From Histidinibacterium aquaticum (GTDB lineage: Bacteria; Pseudomonadota; Alphaproteobacteria; Rhodobacterales; Rhodobacteraceae): a stretch of 64,000 nt of DNA. The stretch spans positions 479,863 to 543,862 of the forward strand of contig NZ_VYQE01000004.1 of the NCBI RefSeq assembly GCF_008710275.1, written 5' to 3'. Below, one piece after another: positions 44,095-51,951 of this stretch. Position 1 is the first letter of the stretch; every line of letters begins with the position of its first letter. The notes under the pieces were generated by a model. That model searched no databases. It saw only the letters and a program-made list of their open reading frames with translations, and was not told the DNA's origin. The position numbers and the translations under genes were made by a program.

Positions 44095-46263
44095 TTACTG
44101 GCTCAGGATGCCGCGGAGAACGTCCTGCAGGACCTGTTCCGCGACCTCTGCCTCCGCCTCGACGTTCACGTTGCCGCTGCTTGCGCCCAGGCGGTTGCCG
44201 GAGCGCCCCTCGGGCGGCTGCATGGGCAGCGGGCGCGGCGTCATGCCCTCGGTCACGCGCATCATGGTCTCGTGCCAGATCTCCGCGGGCAGGCCCGAGC
44301 CGGTAACGCCGGAGAGCGGCGTGTTGTCGTCGTAGCCCATCCAGACGCCGACCACGTAGTCGGCGGTGAAGCCGATGAACCAGGCGTCGCGGTTGGCCTG
44401 GGTCGTGCCGGTCTTGCCCGCCACTTCCCATCCGGGGAGCGCGGCGCGCGCGCCCGTGCCGTCCTGCACGACCTGGCTCATCATCCAGATGGTCTGGCGG
44501 GCCGAGGTCTCGCGGATCACCCGCTCGCGGATGCCGCCCGTGGTCTCCATCACCGGGTCAGGCTCGCCCTGGACGTGAAGTTCGACCAGGCCGTAGGGCA
44601 GAACCGCCGAGCCGCCGTTCAGCAGGCCGGCATAGGCGCCGGTCATCTCGAGCAAGGTCGATTCCGATGCGCCGAGCGCCATGGCCGGCCCCTGGGCGAT
44701 GTCACTCTCGATGCCGAACTGGGTGGCGACCTCCGCGACGAGCTCTCGCCCGACCTCCTCCGAGATCTTCACCGCCGGAATGTTGAGCGAGTGGGTCAGC
44801 GCCTCGGTCAGGGTGACCGGCCCGCGATAGCTGTTGGAATAGTTCGAGGGGCACCACTGTCCGGACCCTGGGATCTGCATGCAGAAAGGTGCGTCTTCCA
44901 CCGTGTCGAGCGGCGAGAAGCCCATCTCCAGCGCGGTGGCGTAGATGAACGGCTTGAAGGACGATCCCGTCTGCCGCAGCGCCTGCGTGGCGCGGTTGAA
45001 GGCGCCGCTCGCGCGGATGTCGCGGCCCCCGACCATGCCGCGCACGGCGCCGTCCGCCGACATCACGACAATGGCCGCCTGCGCGTCGGAGCCTTCGCGC
45101 ACCTTGTTCTCAAAAATCTCCACCAGCGCTTCTTCCGCCGCCCGCTGGATCGCCGGGTCGAGGGTGGTGCGGATGGTCACGTCCTCGGTGGTGTTGCGGG
45201 TGTAGAACTCCGGCCCCGAGGCCATCACCCAGTCGGCGAAATAGCCGCCCGCGCGCCCCTCGGCGGCGCTGGAGAGGCGGGCGGGGTTGTCGCGCGCCTC
45301 CTGTGCGTCTTCGGCGGTGAGGTAGCCCTGGTCTTCCATCAGGCCGAGGACGAGGTTCGCCCTGTCCTGCGCCCGTGCGAGGTTATTGGTGGGCGCATAG
45401 GTCGAAGGCGCCTTGAGCAGGCCCGCCAGCATCGCCGACTCGGCCTCGTTCACCTCCCGCGCGGACTTGCCGAAGTAGCGCTGGGCGGCGGCCTCGAAGC
45501 CGGTGGTGCCTTCACCGAGGTAGGCGCGGTTGAGGTAGAGCGAGAGGATCTCCTCCTTGGAGTACTTGACCTCCATCGCCAGCGCGTAGACGGCCTCCTG
45601 CGCCTTGCGCCAGAGGGTCGTGCGGCGGCAGTCGGCCTCGTACTCGCGCTCGGTCTCCCACTGCTCGGGGTCATAGGGCCGGCCGAGGCAGAGGAGCTTC
45701 GCGGTCTGCTGGGTGATGGTCGAGCCGCCGTGACCCGAGAGCGGCCCGCGCCCCTCGCGCAGGTTGATGCGCACCGCAGAGGCCACGCCGCGCGGCGAGA
45801 TGCCGAAGTGCCGGTAGAATCGGCGGTCCTCCGTCGCCACGACCGCATTGTGGAGATGGGGCGAGACTTCGTCGGCGGTGACCATCCCGCCGAACTGGTC
45901 GCCGCGCCAGGCGAAGACCTCGCCATCGCGGTCGAGCATGGTGACGGACCCGCGGGTGCGGGCGTCCACCAGCGTCTCGATCGGGGGCAGGGTGGAGGCG
46001 TAGTAGACCACGCCCAGGCCGATGATCACCGCCACCGCGGCGCCCATGCGCCAGCCCACGCCCCAGATCAGCTTGAAGATCCAGCGGACGATCCCGCCGA
46101 AGAAGGCGGCGATCCAGCCCAGCGGGCCGCGGGGCGCCTGCCGCCGGGGCTTGCGCCGTGCCGTCTTGCGGCCGCGGGGAGTGGTCGTCTTTTTCGGAGT
46201 CGCACGGTTCGCCGTGCGACGCTCGGCCACCAGTGGCGGCCGCTTCCTACCGTTTCCGCTCAT
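44095..46263 (-). CDS. mrcA: penicillin-binding protein 1A (bifunctional peptidoglycan synthase)
   Basis: A 722-residue class A PBP. A basic cytoplasmic tail (about 60 residues, many Arg and Lys) and one membrane helix precede the GT51 domain with ATEDRRFYRHFGI, GHGGSTITQQTAK and LSLYLNRAYLGEG. The transpeptidase domain has the SxxK motif in RQTGSSFKPFIYATA, THSLN and VAGKTGTTQANRDAWF. Both activities look complete. ATG 46263 was chosen for its GGCGGAG upstream; in-frame starts at 46305 and 46353 are also possible. It is divergent from glnK. Confidence 0.94.
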   Translation of the reverse strand: MSGNGRKRPPLVAERRTANRATPKKTTTPRGRKTARRKPRRQAPRGPLGWIAAFFGGIVRWIFKLIWGVGWRMGAAVAVIIGLGVVYYASTLPPIETLVDARTRGSVTMLDRDGEVFAWRGDQFGGMVTADEVSPHLHNAVVATEDRRFYRHFGISPRGVASAVRINLREGRGPLSGHGGSTITQQTAKLLCLGRPYDPEQWETEREYEADCRRTTLWRKAQEAVYALAMEVKYSKEEILSLYLNRAYLGEGTTGFEAAAQRYFGKSAREVNEAESAMLAGLLKAPSTYAPTNNLARAQDRANLVLGLMEDQGYLTAEDAQEARDNPARLSSAAEGRAGGYFADWVMASGPEFYTRNTTEDVTIRTTLDPAIQRAAEEALVEIFENKVREGSDAQAAIVVMSADGAVRGMVGGRDIRASGAFNRATQALRQTGSSFKPFIYATALEMGFSPLDTVEDAPFCMQIPGSGQWCPSNYSNSYRGPVTLTEALTHSLNIPAVKISEEVGRELVAEVATQFGIESDIAQGPAMALGASESTLLEMTGAYAGLLNGGSAVLPYGLVELHVQGEPDPVMETTGGIRERVIRETSARQTIWMMSQVVQDGTGARAALPGWEVAGKTGTTQANRDAWFIGFTADYVVGVWMGYDDNTPLSGVTGSGLPAEIWHETMMRVTEGMTPRPLPMQPPEGRSGNRLGASSGNVNVEAEAEVAEQVLQDVLRGILSQ

Positions 46264-46356
46264 TGCTCCGCCCTTGGGGCTGCCTCGTTTATTGCGGCGT
46301 ACCATATCGCGCCCGGCCTTGGATGTAGAGGCGCAGGAGTCGCCTTGCGTCACTTT

Positions 46357-46375
46357 TTCAGATGCCTAATCTGAA
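46357..46375. repeat. 7-bp inverted repeat in the PBP1A-glnK intergenic region
   Basis: TTCAGAT-GCCTA-ATCTGAA is a perfect dyad in the 274-base gap between the divergent PBP1A and glnK genes. It may be an operator. No sigma54 -24/-12 element could be recognised in this gap. Confidence 0.4.
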
Positions 46376-46537
46376 GGCAGAAAGCCTAAAATGTATAAAA
46401 AATGAGCAGGAACGCCGCCCCGGCGTCGGCCATTTGAGGCCCCATTGCTTGTTCCGGGGCCCCCGGCGCGCCCTTTTGGCCCCCGAGCGGCCCCGGCACA
46501 CGCGGGTCGCCCTGGGACCACTCGCAAGGGGAAGATC

Positions 46538-46876
46538 GTGAAACTCATCATAGCAACGATCAAGCCGTTCAAGCTGGAGGAGGTGCGCGAAGCGCTCACC
46601 GCCATCGGCGTACGCGGCATGATGGTGACCGAGATCAAGGGCTTCGGCTCTCAGTCCGGACACACCGAAATCTACCGCGGTGCCGAATACGCCGTGAACT
46701 TCGTGCCGAAGGTGAAGCTCGAGATCGTCGTGCCGGCCGCCATGGCCGAGCAGGTGGTCACGACCATCGCCTCGACGGCCAAGACCGACAAGATCGGCGA
46801 CGGCAAGGTGTTCGTCCTCGATGTCGAGAGCGCTCTGCGCGTGCGCACGGGTGAGACCAATGACGACGCGCTCTGA
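46538..46876 (+). CDS. glnK: nitrogen regulatory protein P-II (GlnK)
   Basis: A 112-residue PII protein from GTG 46538. MKLIIATIKPFKLEEVREAL, the T-loop with the uridylylation site Tyr51 in EIYRGAEYAV, the B-loop region KTDKIGDGKVFV and a C-loop with VRTGETNDDAL are complete. PII senses 2-oxoglutarate, ATP/ADP and nitrogen state. Its location directly upstream of amtB identifies it as the GlnK type, which blocks AmtB under nitrogen excess. Confidence 0.95.
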   Translation: MKLIIATIKPFKLEEVREALTAIGVRGMMVTEIKGFGSQSGHTEIYRGAEYAVNFVPKVKLEIVVPAAMAEQVVTTIASTAKTDKIGDGKVFVLDVESALRVRTGETNDDAL

Positions 46877-46904
46877 GATGGCCGGAAACGGGAGTAACGG
46901 GACA

Positions 46905-48434
46905 ATGAATATCTTCAAGATTTGGCTCGCAGCGCTCTTCGTGGCCCTCGCCTCGTGGGCGGTGACGCCCGACGTGGCCTGGGCCCAGGACGATACAGCG
47001 GCCGAAGAGGTCGAAGAAGGGGCCGAGGCGGTCGAGGAAGGCGCGGAAGCGACCGGAGAGGCCATCGAGGAAGGCGCCGAAGCCGCGGGTGACGCGGTCG
47101 AGGAAGCCGCGGAAGAGACCGCGGATGCCGCCGGCGAGGCGGCTGAAGAGGTTGCCGACGCGGTCGACGCCGAGGGCGCGGAAGCCGCGGCCCCCGGGTT
47201 CGACGAGATCGGCCCCTACATCATGACGACGCTGCTGTTCCTCATCGGCGGCTTCCTCGTCATGTGGATGGCGGCGGGCTTCGCCATGCTCGAGGCCGGT
47301 CTCGTCCGGTCGAAGAACGTGACGACCCAGCTGACCAAGAACATCGGGCTCTTCTCGATCGCCGGCATCATGTACTGGCTGGTCGGTTTCAACCTGATGT
47401 ACCCGGGTGAATGGCTGGTCGAGGACTACCTCGGTCCGTTCTTCATCATCACCGCGCTGGAGCCCGTCGGGCTGGGCGCCGGCGATGCCAGCCTGGACTA
47501 CGCCTCCGTCGCGTCGGACTTCTTCTTCCAGCTGATGTTCTGCGCCACGACGGCGTCGATCGTCTCCGGGACGCTGGCCGAACGCATCAAGCTGTGGCCT
47601 TTCCTGATCTTCGTCGTCGTGCTGACCGGCTTCATCTACCCGATCGAAGCCTCCTGGCAGTGGGGCGGCGGCTGGCTGGCCGAGATGGGCTTCTCCGACT
47701 TCGCCGGTTCGACCCTGGTGCACGCCGCAGGTGGCTTCGCCGCGCTGGCCGGTGCCATCGTGCTGGGTCCGCGTCTGGGCCGCTTCGTCGACGGTCGGGT
47801 CGTGCCCTACCCGGGCTCGAACCTCGCCCTCGCCACTCTGGGTACCTTCATCCTGTGGCTCGGCTGGTTCGGCTTCAACGGCGGCTCGCAGCTCGCGGCC
47901 GGTACGGTGGGCGACATCACCGACGTGGGCCGGATCTTCGCCAACACCAACATGGCCGCTTCGGCCGGTGCGGTGGCCGCGCTGATCCTCACCCAGGTGA
48001 TGTACGGCAAGGTCGACTTGACCATGGTGCTCAACGGCGCGCTCGCCGGCCTGGTCTCGATCACCGCCGGTCCGCTCGATCCCTCGCTCTTCGGGGCGCT
48101 CTGGATCGGTGCCGTGGGTGGCGTGATCGTGGTGCTAACGGTGCCGATGCTCGACAAGATGAAGATCGACGACGTCGTGGGCGCCATTCCGGTCCACCTC
48201 TTCGCCGGCTTCTGGGGCACGCTCGCGGTTCCGTTCTACACCGAGGGCACGAACTTCGTGACGCAGATCGTGGGCTTCGCGGCCATCGGCATCTTCGTCT
48301 TCGTGGTCAGCCTCGTGGTGTGGATCATCCTTCGCGGCCTGATGGGCATCCGCGTCTCGGAAGAGACCGAGATCGCCGGCCTCGATACCATGGAGCTAGG
48401 CATGGAAGCCTACCCCGAGTTCGCGAAAGGCTGA
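46905..48434 (+). CDS. amtB: ammonium transporter AmtB with acidic Ala/Glu-rich extension
   Basis: A 509-residue protein. A signal peptide (about residues 1-27) is followed by a 70-residue Glu/Ala-rich stretch (about 29-97, e.g. EEGAEAVEEGAEATGEAIEE). The channel core of eleven helices follows, with the twin His in STLVHAAGGF and IPVHLFAGFWG and the Amt motifs FFFQLMFCATTASIVSG and GWFGFNGGSQ. AmtB conducts NH4+/NH3. The extension is not a normal part of the family. It lies 28 bases after glnK. Confidence 0.95.
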   Translation: MNIFKIWLAALFVALASWAVTPDVAWAQDDTAAEEVEEGAEAVEEGAEATGEAIEEGAEAAGDAVEEAAEETADAAGEAAEEVADAVDAEGAEAAAPGFDEIGPYIMTTLLFLIGGFLVMWMAAGFAMLEAGLVRSKNVTTQLTKNIGLFSIAGIMYWLVGFNLMYPGEWLVEDYLGPFFIITALEPVGLGAGDASLDYASVASDFFFQLMFCATTASIVSGTLAERIKLWPFLIFVVVLTGFIYPIEASWQWGGGWLAEMGFSDFAGSTLVHAAGGFAALAGAIVLGPRLGRFVDGRVVPYPGSNLALATLGTFILWLGWFGFNGGSQLAAGTVGDITDVGRIFANTNMAASAGAVAALILTQVMYGKVDLTMVLNGALAGLVSITAGPLDPSLFGALWIGAVGGVIVVLTVPMLDKMKIDDVVGAIPVHLFAGFWGTLAVPFYTEGTNFVTQIVGFAAIGIFVFVVSLVVWIILRGLMGIRVSEETEIAGLDTMELGMEAYPEFAKG

Positions 48435-48464
48435 CCCTCCTTCCTGTCAGCTTTGAGCTCAACT

Positions 48465-48491
48465 GCCCGGGCGTTCGCGCCCGGGCTTTTT
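48465..48491 (+). terminator. intrinsic terminator of glnK-amtB with UUCG loop
   Basis: GCCCGGGCG-TTCG-CGCCCGGGC, a 9-bp GC stem with UUCG tetraloop, then TTTTT. It lies 30 bases after the amtB stop. This is the best intrinsic terminator in the window on the plus strand. Confidence 0.92.
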
Positions 48492-48514
48492 GTTGGGGTC
48501 TTGGGAAGGGTCAT

Positions 48515-48571
48515 GGCCGGGCTGAAGCCCGGCCTACGGGAAAAATGCGTAGGCCGGGCTTCAGCCCGGCC
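48515..48571. repeat. REP-like 24-bp inverted repeat with palindromic arms
   Basis: A perfect 24-base inverted repeat (48515-48538 and 48548-48571) around the 9-base spacer GGAAAAATG. Each arm is itself nearly palindromic (GGCCGGGCT-GAAG-CCCGGCC type). Such dyads recur as intergenic REP/BIME-type elements in many bacteria. It lies between the amtB terminator and the 3' end of the rhodanese gene. Confidence 0.75.
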
Positions 48572-48635
48572 TTTCGCCATAGATAAGCGAAAACAAGAGT
48601 TTACCCATGCGTCCAAATTTGGACGCCCCCGGGGC

Positions 48636-49010
48636 TCACCCCATCTTCTTGGGCGCCCCCGAGGCCATGTCGGTGCCGACGTAGGCCTTCTTCGCCTGCT
48701 TCCAGGCCGCGAAGCCGCCGCCGAGGTGGCGCACCACGGGGCGCCCGTTTTCCAGGACGCGGCGGGCCACCTTTTCGGAGCGGACGCCGGAGCCGCAGTG
48801 GAAGACCAGCTTCTTCTCGGTTTCTCCCGGCAGGGTCTCCGGCCGGAAGAATGCCATGGGCATGAGCAGCGCCCCGTGGACGTGCTCGACCATGTATTCC
48901 TGCGGCGTCCGCACGTCGATCAGCACGATCTCCCCGGCCTCCAGGCCGGCCTCGACCTCGTCGGCGTCCCAGGTTTCGAGCGTGCCGCCCTCGGTTTCCT
49001 CGATCTTCAT
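48636..49010 (-). CDS. rhodanese-like sulfurtransferase
   Basis: A 124-residue single-domain rhodanese. LIDVRTPQEYMVEHVHGALL leads to the active-site loop FHCGSGVRSEKVARR with the catalytic Cys, and LGGGFAAWKQAKK closes the domain. It transfers sulfane sulfur to thiols or cyanide. It starts four bases after the 3' end of the MBL-fold gene, a pairing known for persulfide/sulfide detoxification. Confidence 0.92.
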   Translation of the reverse strand: MKIEETEGGTLETWDADEVEAGLEAGEIVLIDVRTPQEYMVEHVHGALLMPMAFFRPETLPGETEKKLVFHCGSGVRSEKVARRVLENGRPVVRHLGGGFAAWKQAKKAYVGTDMASGAPKKMG

Positions 49011-49013
49011 GAC

Positions 49014-49919
49014 TTATCCTTTCTCGAACCGGTTTGCGGGGATCTTGAAGTAGACGTTTCCGTCCGCTTCGGCGTCGGGCAGGCGCCCGCCCCGGAGGTT
49101 CACCTGCAAAGCGTGCAGCATGCGGTCGGGCAGGGACAGTGTGGCGTCCCTCTCGTCCCGAATCTTGCGGAACTGCTCTTCCGAGACGCCGCCGCCCAGG
49201 TGCTTGTTCCTCGCGCGGTGCTCGGCAACTGTCGCTTCCCAGGCCGGATCGGTGCGGTCGCCGACCGGCGGATAGTCGTGGCCGACGAAGAGGCGCGTCT
49301 CGTCCGGAAGGTCCAGGAGCGCCATGAGCGAGCGGTAGAGCACCGCGGATGAGCCGCCGGGGAAGTCGGCCCGGGTCGTGCCGGCGTCGACGTGCATCAG
49401 GGTGTCGTGGACGAAGGCGGCATCGCCGACGACGTAGGTGATGGAGCCCAGCGTGTGGCCCGGGGAGAACATTACCCGGATCTCGAGTTCGCCCAGTTCC
49501 AGCGTCTCGCCGTCGGAGAGCAGGCGGTCGAAGTCCCGGTCTGGATCGAAGACGCCCGGGAGGTTGTAGAGATCGCTCCAGAGCGCAGCGATGTCGCGGA
49601 CCTTCTCGCCGATCGCGTTGGGCGCGCCGGTCTGCTCCTTGAGCCAGGCCGAGGCCATCATGTGGTCGGCGTGGGGATGGGTGTCGAGGATCCAGCGCAG
49701 GTCCAGCCCCTCTTCCCGGACGAAGTCCAGGATCTCCGCGGCGCTGTCGGTGCGGGTCCGGGCGGCGGAGGTGTCGAAGTCGAGCACCACGTCGATCAGC
49801 GCGGCGGCGCGGGTCTGTGGATCCCAGACCACGTACTGCACGCTGCCCGAGGCGTCGTCGTAGAAGCCCTCGACGGCGGGGGAGGCGGGCCCGTTGGAGG
49901 GGGAGTGGCGGCGGAACAT
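49014..49919 (-). CDS. MBL-fold hydrolase of the persulfide dioxygenase/Blh type
   Basis: A 301-residue metallo-beta-lactamase-fold protein. The metal motif is DTHPHADHMMAS, with further ligands in FSPGHTLGSITYV and the D in FVHDTLMHVD and H in FVGHDYPPVG. The order and spacing resemble ETHE1/Blh proteins, which oxidise glutathione persulfide with a single iron. The rhodanese next door supports a role in sulfur detoxification. GAGGAGA precedes ATG 49919, and a palindrome overlaps its promoter. Confidence 0.88.
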   Translation of the reverse strand: MFRRHSPSNGPASPAVEGFYDDASGSVQYVVWDPQTRAAALIDVVLDFDTSAARTRTDSAAEILDFVREEGLDLRWILDTHPHADHMMASAWLKEQTGAPNAIGEKVRDIAALWSDLYNLPGVFDPDRDFDRLLSDGETLELGELEIRVMFSPGHTLGSITYVVGDAAFVHDTLMHVDAGTTRADFPGGSSAVLYRSLMALLDLPDETRLFVGHDYPPVGDRTDPAWEATVAEHRARNKHLGGGVSEEQFRKIRDERDATLSLPDRMLHALQVNLRGGRLPDAEADGNVYFKIPANRFEKG

Positions 49920-49942
49920 CGGAGGTCTCCTCTAATACATTT

Positions 49943-49966
49943 CAAGAATGGCATGTATCATTCTTG
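49943..49966. promoter_or_regulatory. candidate operator CAAGAATG-N8-CATTCTTG
   Basis: A perfect 8-bp inverted repeat with 8-base spacer, 24 bases upstream of the MBL ATG. A second, overlapping inverted repeat is ATACAT (49935-49940) with ATGTAT (49953-49958). The location fits a repressor of the MBL-rhodanese pair, for instance an ArsR-type persulfide sensor. It does not simply match the SqrR ATTC-N8-GAAT form. Confidence 0.55.
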
Positions 49967-50090
49967 TGGCCGATTGCAACAGCCAGGCCGGAAATGGTCA
50001 TAGTCCTGCCCGCTCGGGGCCGAACCGGCAGGCCAGCTTGCCGCGAGTCGCCGCGGCGGCCCCTTGCCCCGACCTTGTTGCCGAGATGCC

Positions 50091-50747
50091 ATGACACGCA
50101 CGACCTCAACATTCGGCTACCAGGACGCAATTCTCGTGGCATGCTCGCAGGCCGACGTTGCGCGCGCCATCGCCCGCCACATGGCCGAGACCGACGCCCC
50201 TGCCGCGGCGCCGGCGCATCCGGCATCGGCGCCCGGACCGCGATGGCGATTCCTTGCGCTGCCGGACACGCCCCGCCTTCCGGATCTCTTGGTTCAGCCG
50301 GGCACCTCCGGCCCGGCCGTGCCGGGAGAGGACGACATCCGGATCTCGACCCTGGTCGCCGCACCGGACTGGACCCTGATCGAAATGCGGGAGCAGATGG
50401 AGGGGATTTCGTTCCTCTCGGCCTCACTGTCGGAGCAGCTGCCGGGCAGGGACGTGATCTATCTGCGGTGGACGGTAGGCAGAGGCGGGCCCGAACAGTG
50501 GGCCTTTCACCTCTACCGCGACGCGGACGCGGTGCGCCGTCGTCTGTCGCACCGCGATCCTGACGGTACGCCCGAGCCTTTCGCGGACGGGCCCGCCACG
50601 CGGTACGAGCCGCCCGCCGCTGCCGAAGCGCCGCTGGACGCCCGTGAGCTGGAGGCGATCCTGAATGGAATCGGGCTTTCGCAGGACACCTTGTTCGGAA
50701 AGGGGACGCGGCTGCATCCCCATCTCTTTACCCGAAGCGCCCGCTGA
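50091..50747 (+). CDS. hypothetical protein, 218 residues
   Basis: A soluble protein starting MTRTTSTFGYQDAILVACSQ with no signal peptide or membrane helix. A Pro/Ala-rich linker (residues about 40-60) precedes a mixed alpha/beta part containing PDWTLIEMREQMEGISFLSA and VIYLRWTVGRGGPEQWAFHL. I recognise no family. Base composition and codon use look like the neighbours. It is divergent from the MBL gene and convergent with the aminotransferase gene. Confidence 0.7.
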   Translation: MTRTTSTFGYQDAILVACSQADVARAIARHMAETDAPAAAPAHPASAPGPRWRFLALPDTPRLPDLLVQPGTSGPAVPGEDDIRISTLVAAPDWTLIEMREQMEGISFLSASLSEQLPGRDVIYLRWTVGRGGPEQWAFHLYRDADAVRRRLSHRDPDGTPEPFADGPATRYEPPAAAEAPLDARELEAILNGIGLSQDTLFGKGTRLHPHLFTRSAR

Positions 50748-50765
50748 TCCCGCGGCGGGGTCAGC
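50743..50765. terminator. hairpin between convergent genes (no U-tract)
   Basis: GCTGATCCC (50743-50751) pairs with GGGGTCAGC (50757-50765) with one wobble and a 5-base loop. It overlaps both stop regions of the hypothetical gene and the aminotransferase gene. No T-run follows on either side. Confidence 0.45.
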
Positions 50766-51951
50766 CCGCTTTCTCGGCCTCGACGATGGCGCGGGCGAGG
50801 ACCGGCACGGTCTCGGCGTTAAGACCGGCAATGTTCATTCGGCTGTCGCCCACCATGTAGATCGCATGATCCTCGCGAAGCCGCTCGACCATCTCGGGAC
50901 TGACACCTAGGCGCGAGAACATGCCGCGGTGCCGGGCGATGAAGGCGTAGCGGTCGGTGTTGGTGAGCCGGGCCAGTTCGGCGGCGAGCTGTTCGCGCAG
51001 GGCGAGCATGCCGGTCCGGACCTCTTCCAGCTCGGCTTCCCAGTCCGCCCGCAACTCGGGGTCGTTGAGGATCGTCGCCACGACCCGAGCGCCGTGATCG
51101 GGCGGGAAGGAATAGGTCTGACGGTTCAGGAAGTTCATGTTGTCCTGCGTCGTCTTGGTCTGTCCGGCCTCGGCGGAGATCGCCATCAGCAGGCCGGTCC
51201 GCTCGCGGTAGATCCCGAAGTTCTTGGAGCAGGAGGCCGCGATCAGGCACTCCGGCACGCGTGAGGCGATGGCGCGGGTCGCGGCGGCGTCGGCCTCCAG
51301 CCCGTCGCCGAAGCCCTGATAGGCGATGTCGATCATCGGCATCGCGCCCTTCTCGGTCAGGAGCGCGGTCACGCGGTCGATCTGCTCGGAGGTGAGGTTG
51401 GCGCCGGTCGGGTTGTGGCAGCAGCCGTGCAGCAGGACGACGTCGCCTTGGGCCACGCCCTGCAGGTACTCCATCATGCCTTCGAAATCGACGAGGGCGG
51501 TCTCTTCGTCGAAGTAGCGGTAGGGCTTCGCCTCCACCCCCATGAACTTGAGGATCGAGAGGTGGTTGGGCCAGGTCGGCGCAGAGTGCCAGACGCGGAC
51601 GTCGGGCTTGGCGAGGCGCGCGAGTTCGAAGCCCTGCCGGCAGGCGCCGGTGCCTCCGGGGGTGGCGAGGGCGGCGATGCGGTCACGCTCGACGGTGCCC
51701 CCGAGCACGAGGTCGACCATGGCGTCGGCGAAGGCCGGGTCGCCCGCAAGGCCGGTGTAGGCCTTGGTCTGCTGTTCGGCGAGAATCCGGGCCTCGGCTT
51801 CCTTCACGGCGCGCATTACCGGGGTCACGCCCTTGGCGTTCTTGTAGACGCCGACGCCCAGGTCGATCTTCTGCTCGCGCGGATCGGCCTTGTAGGCGGC
51901 GGCGAGGGAGAGGATCTTGTCGGCGGGCTGGTCCTTGAGATGCTCCAGCAT
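50761..51951 (-). CDS. aromatic/aspartate aminotransferase (class I, PLP)
   Basis: A 396-residue cytosolic transaminase. IDLGVGVYKNAKGVTPVM is the subgroup Ialpha signature. TPGGTGACRQGFELA, LLHGCCHNPTGANLTSEQ, DIAYQGFGDG and the PLP-lysine motif SCSKNFGIYRERTG follow, with MFSRLGVSPEMVERL and the substrate Arg in SRMNIAGL. It interconverts aspartate or aromatic amino acids with their oxo acids. The start overlaps the sseA stop by one base (TGATG). Confidence 0.93.
   Translation of the reverse strand: MLEHLKDQPADKILSLAAAYKADPREQKIDLGVGVYKNAKGVTPVMRAVKEAEARILAEQQTKAYTGLAGDPAFADAMVDLVLGGTVERDRIAALATPGGTGACRQGFELARLAKPDVRVWHSAPTWPNHLSILKFMGVEAKPYRYFDEETALVDFEGMMEYLQGVAQGDVVLLHGCCHNPTGANLTSEQIDRVTALLTEKGAMPMIDIAYQGFGDGLEADAAATRAIASRVPECLIAASCSKNFGIYRERTGLLMAISAEAGQTKTTQDNMNFLNRQTYSFPPDHGARVVATILNDPELRADWEAELEEVRTGMLALREQLAAELARLTNTDRYAFIARHRGMFSRLGVSPEMVERLREDHAIYMVGDSRMNIAGLNAETVPVLARAIVEAEKAG

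Noticed and set aside
46440..46537. Possible sigma54 promoter upstream of glnK
   Set aside because: No GG-N10-GC element with acceptable TGGCAC/TTGC matches could be found by eye.
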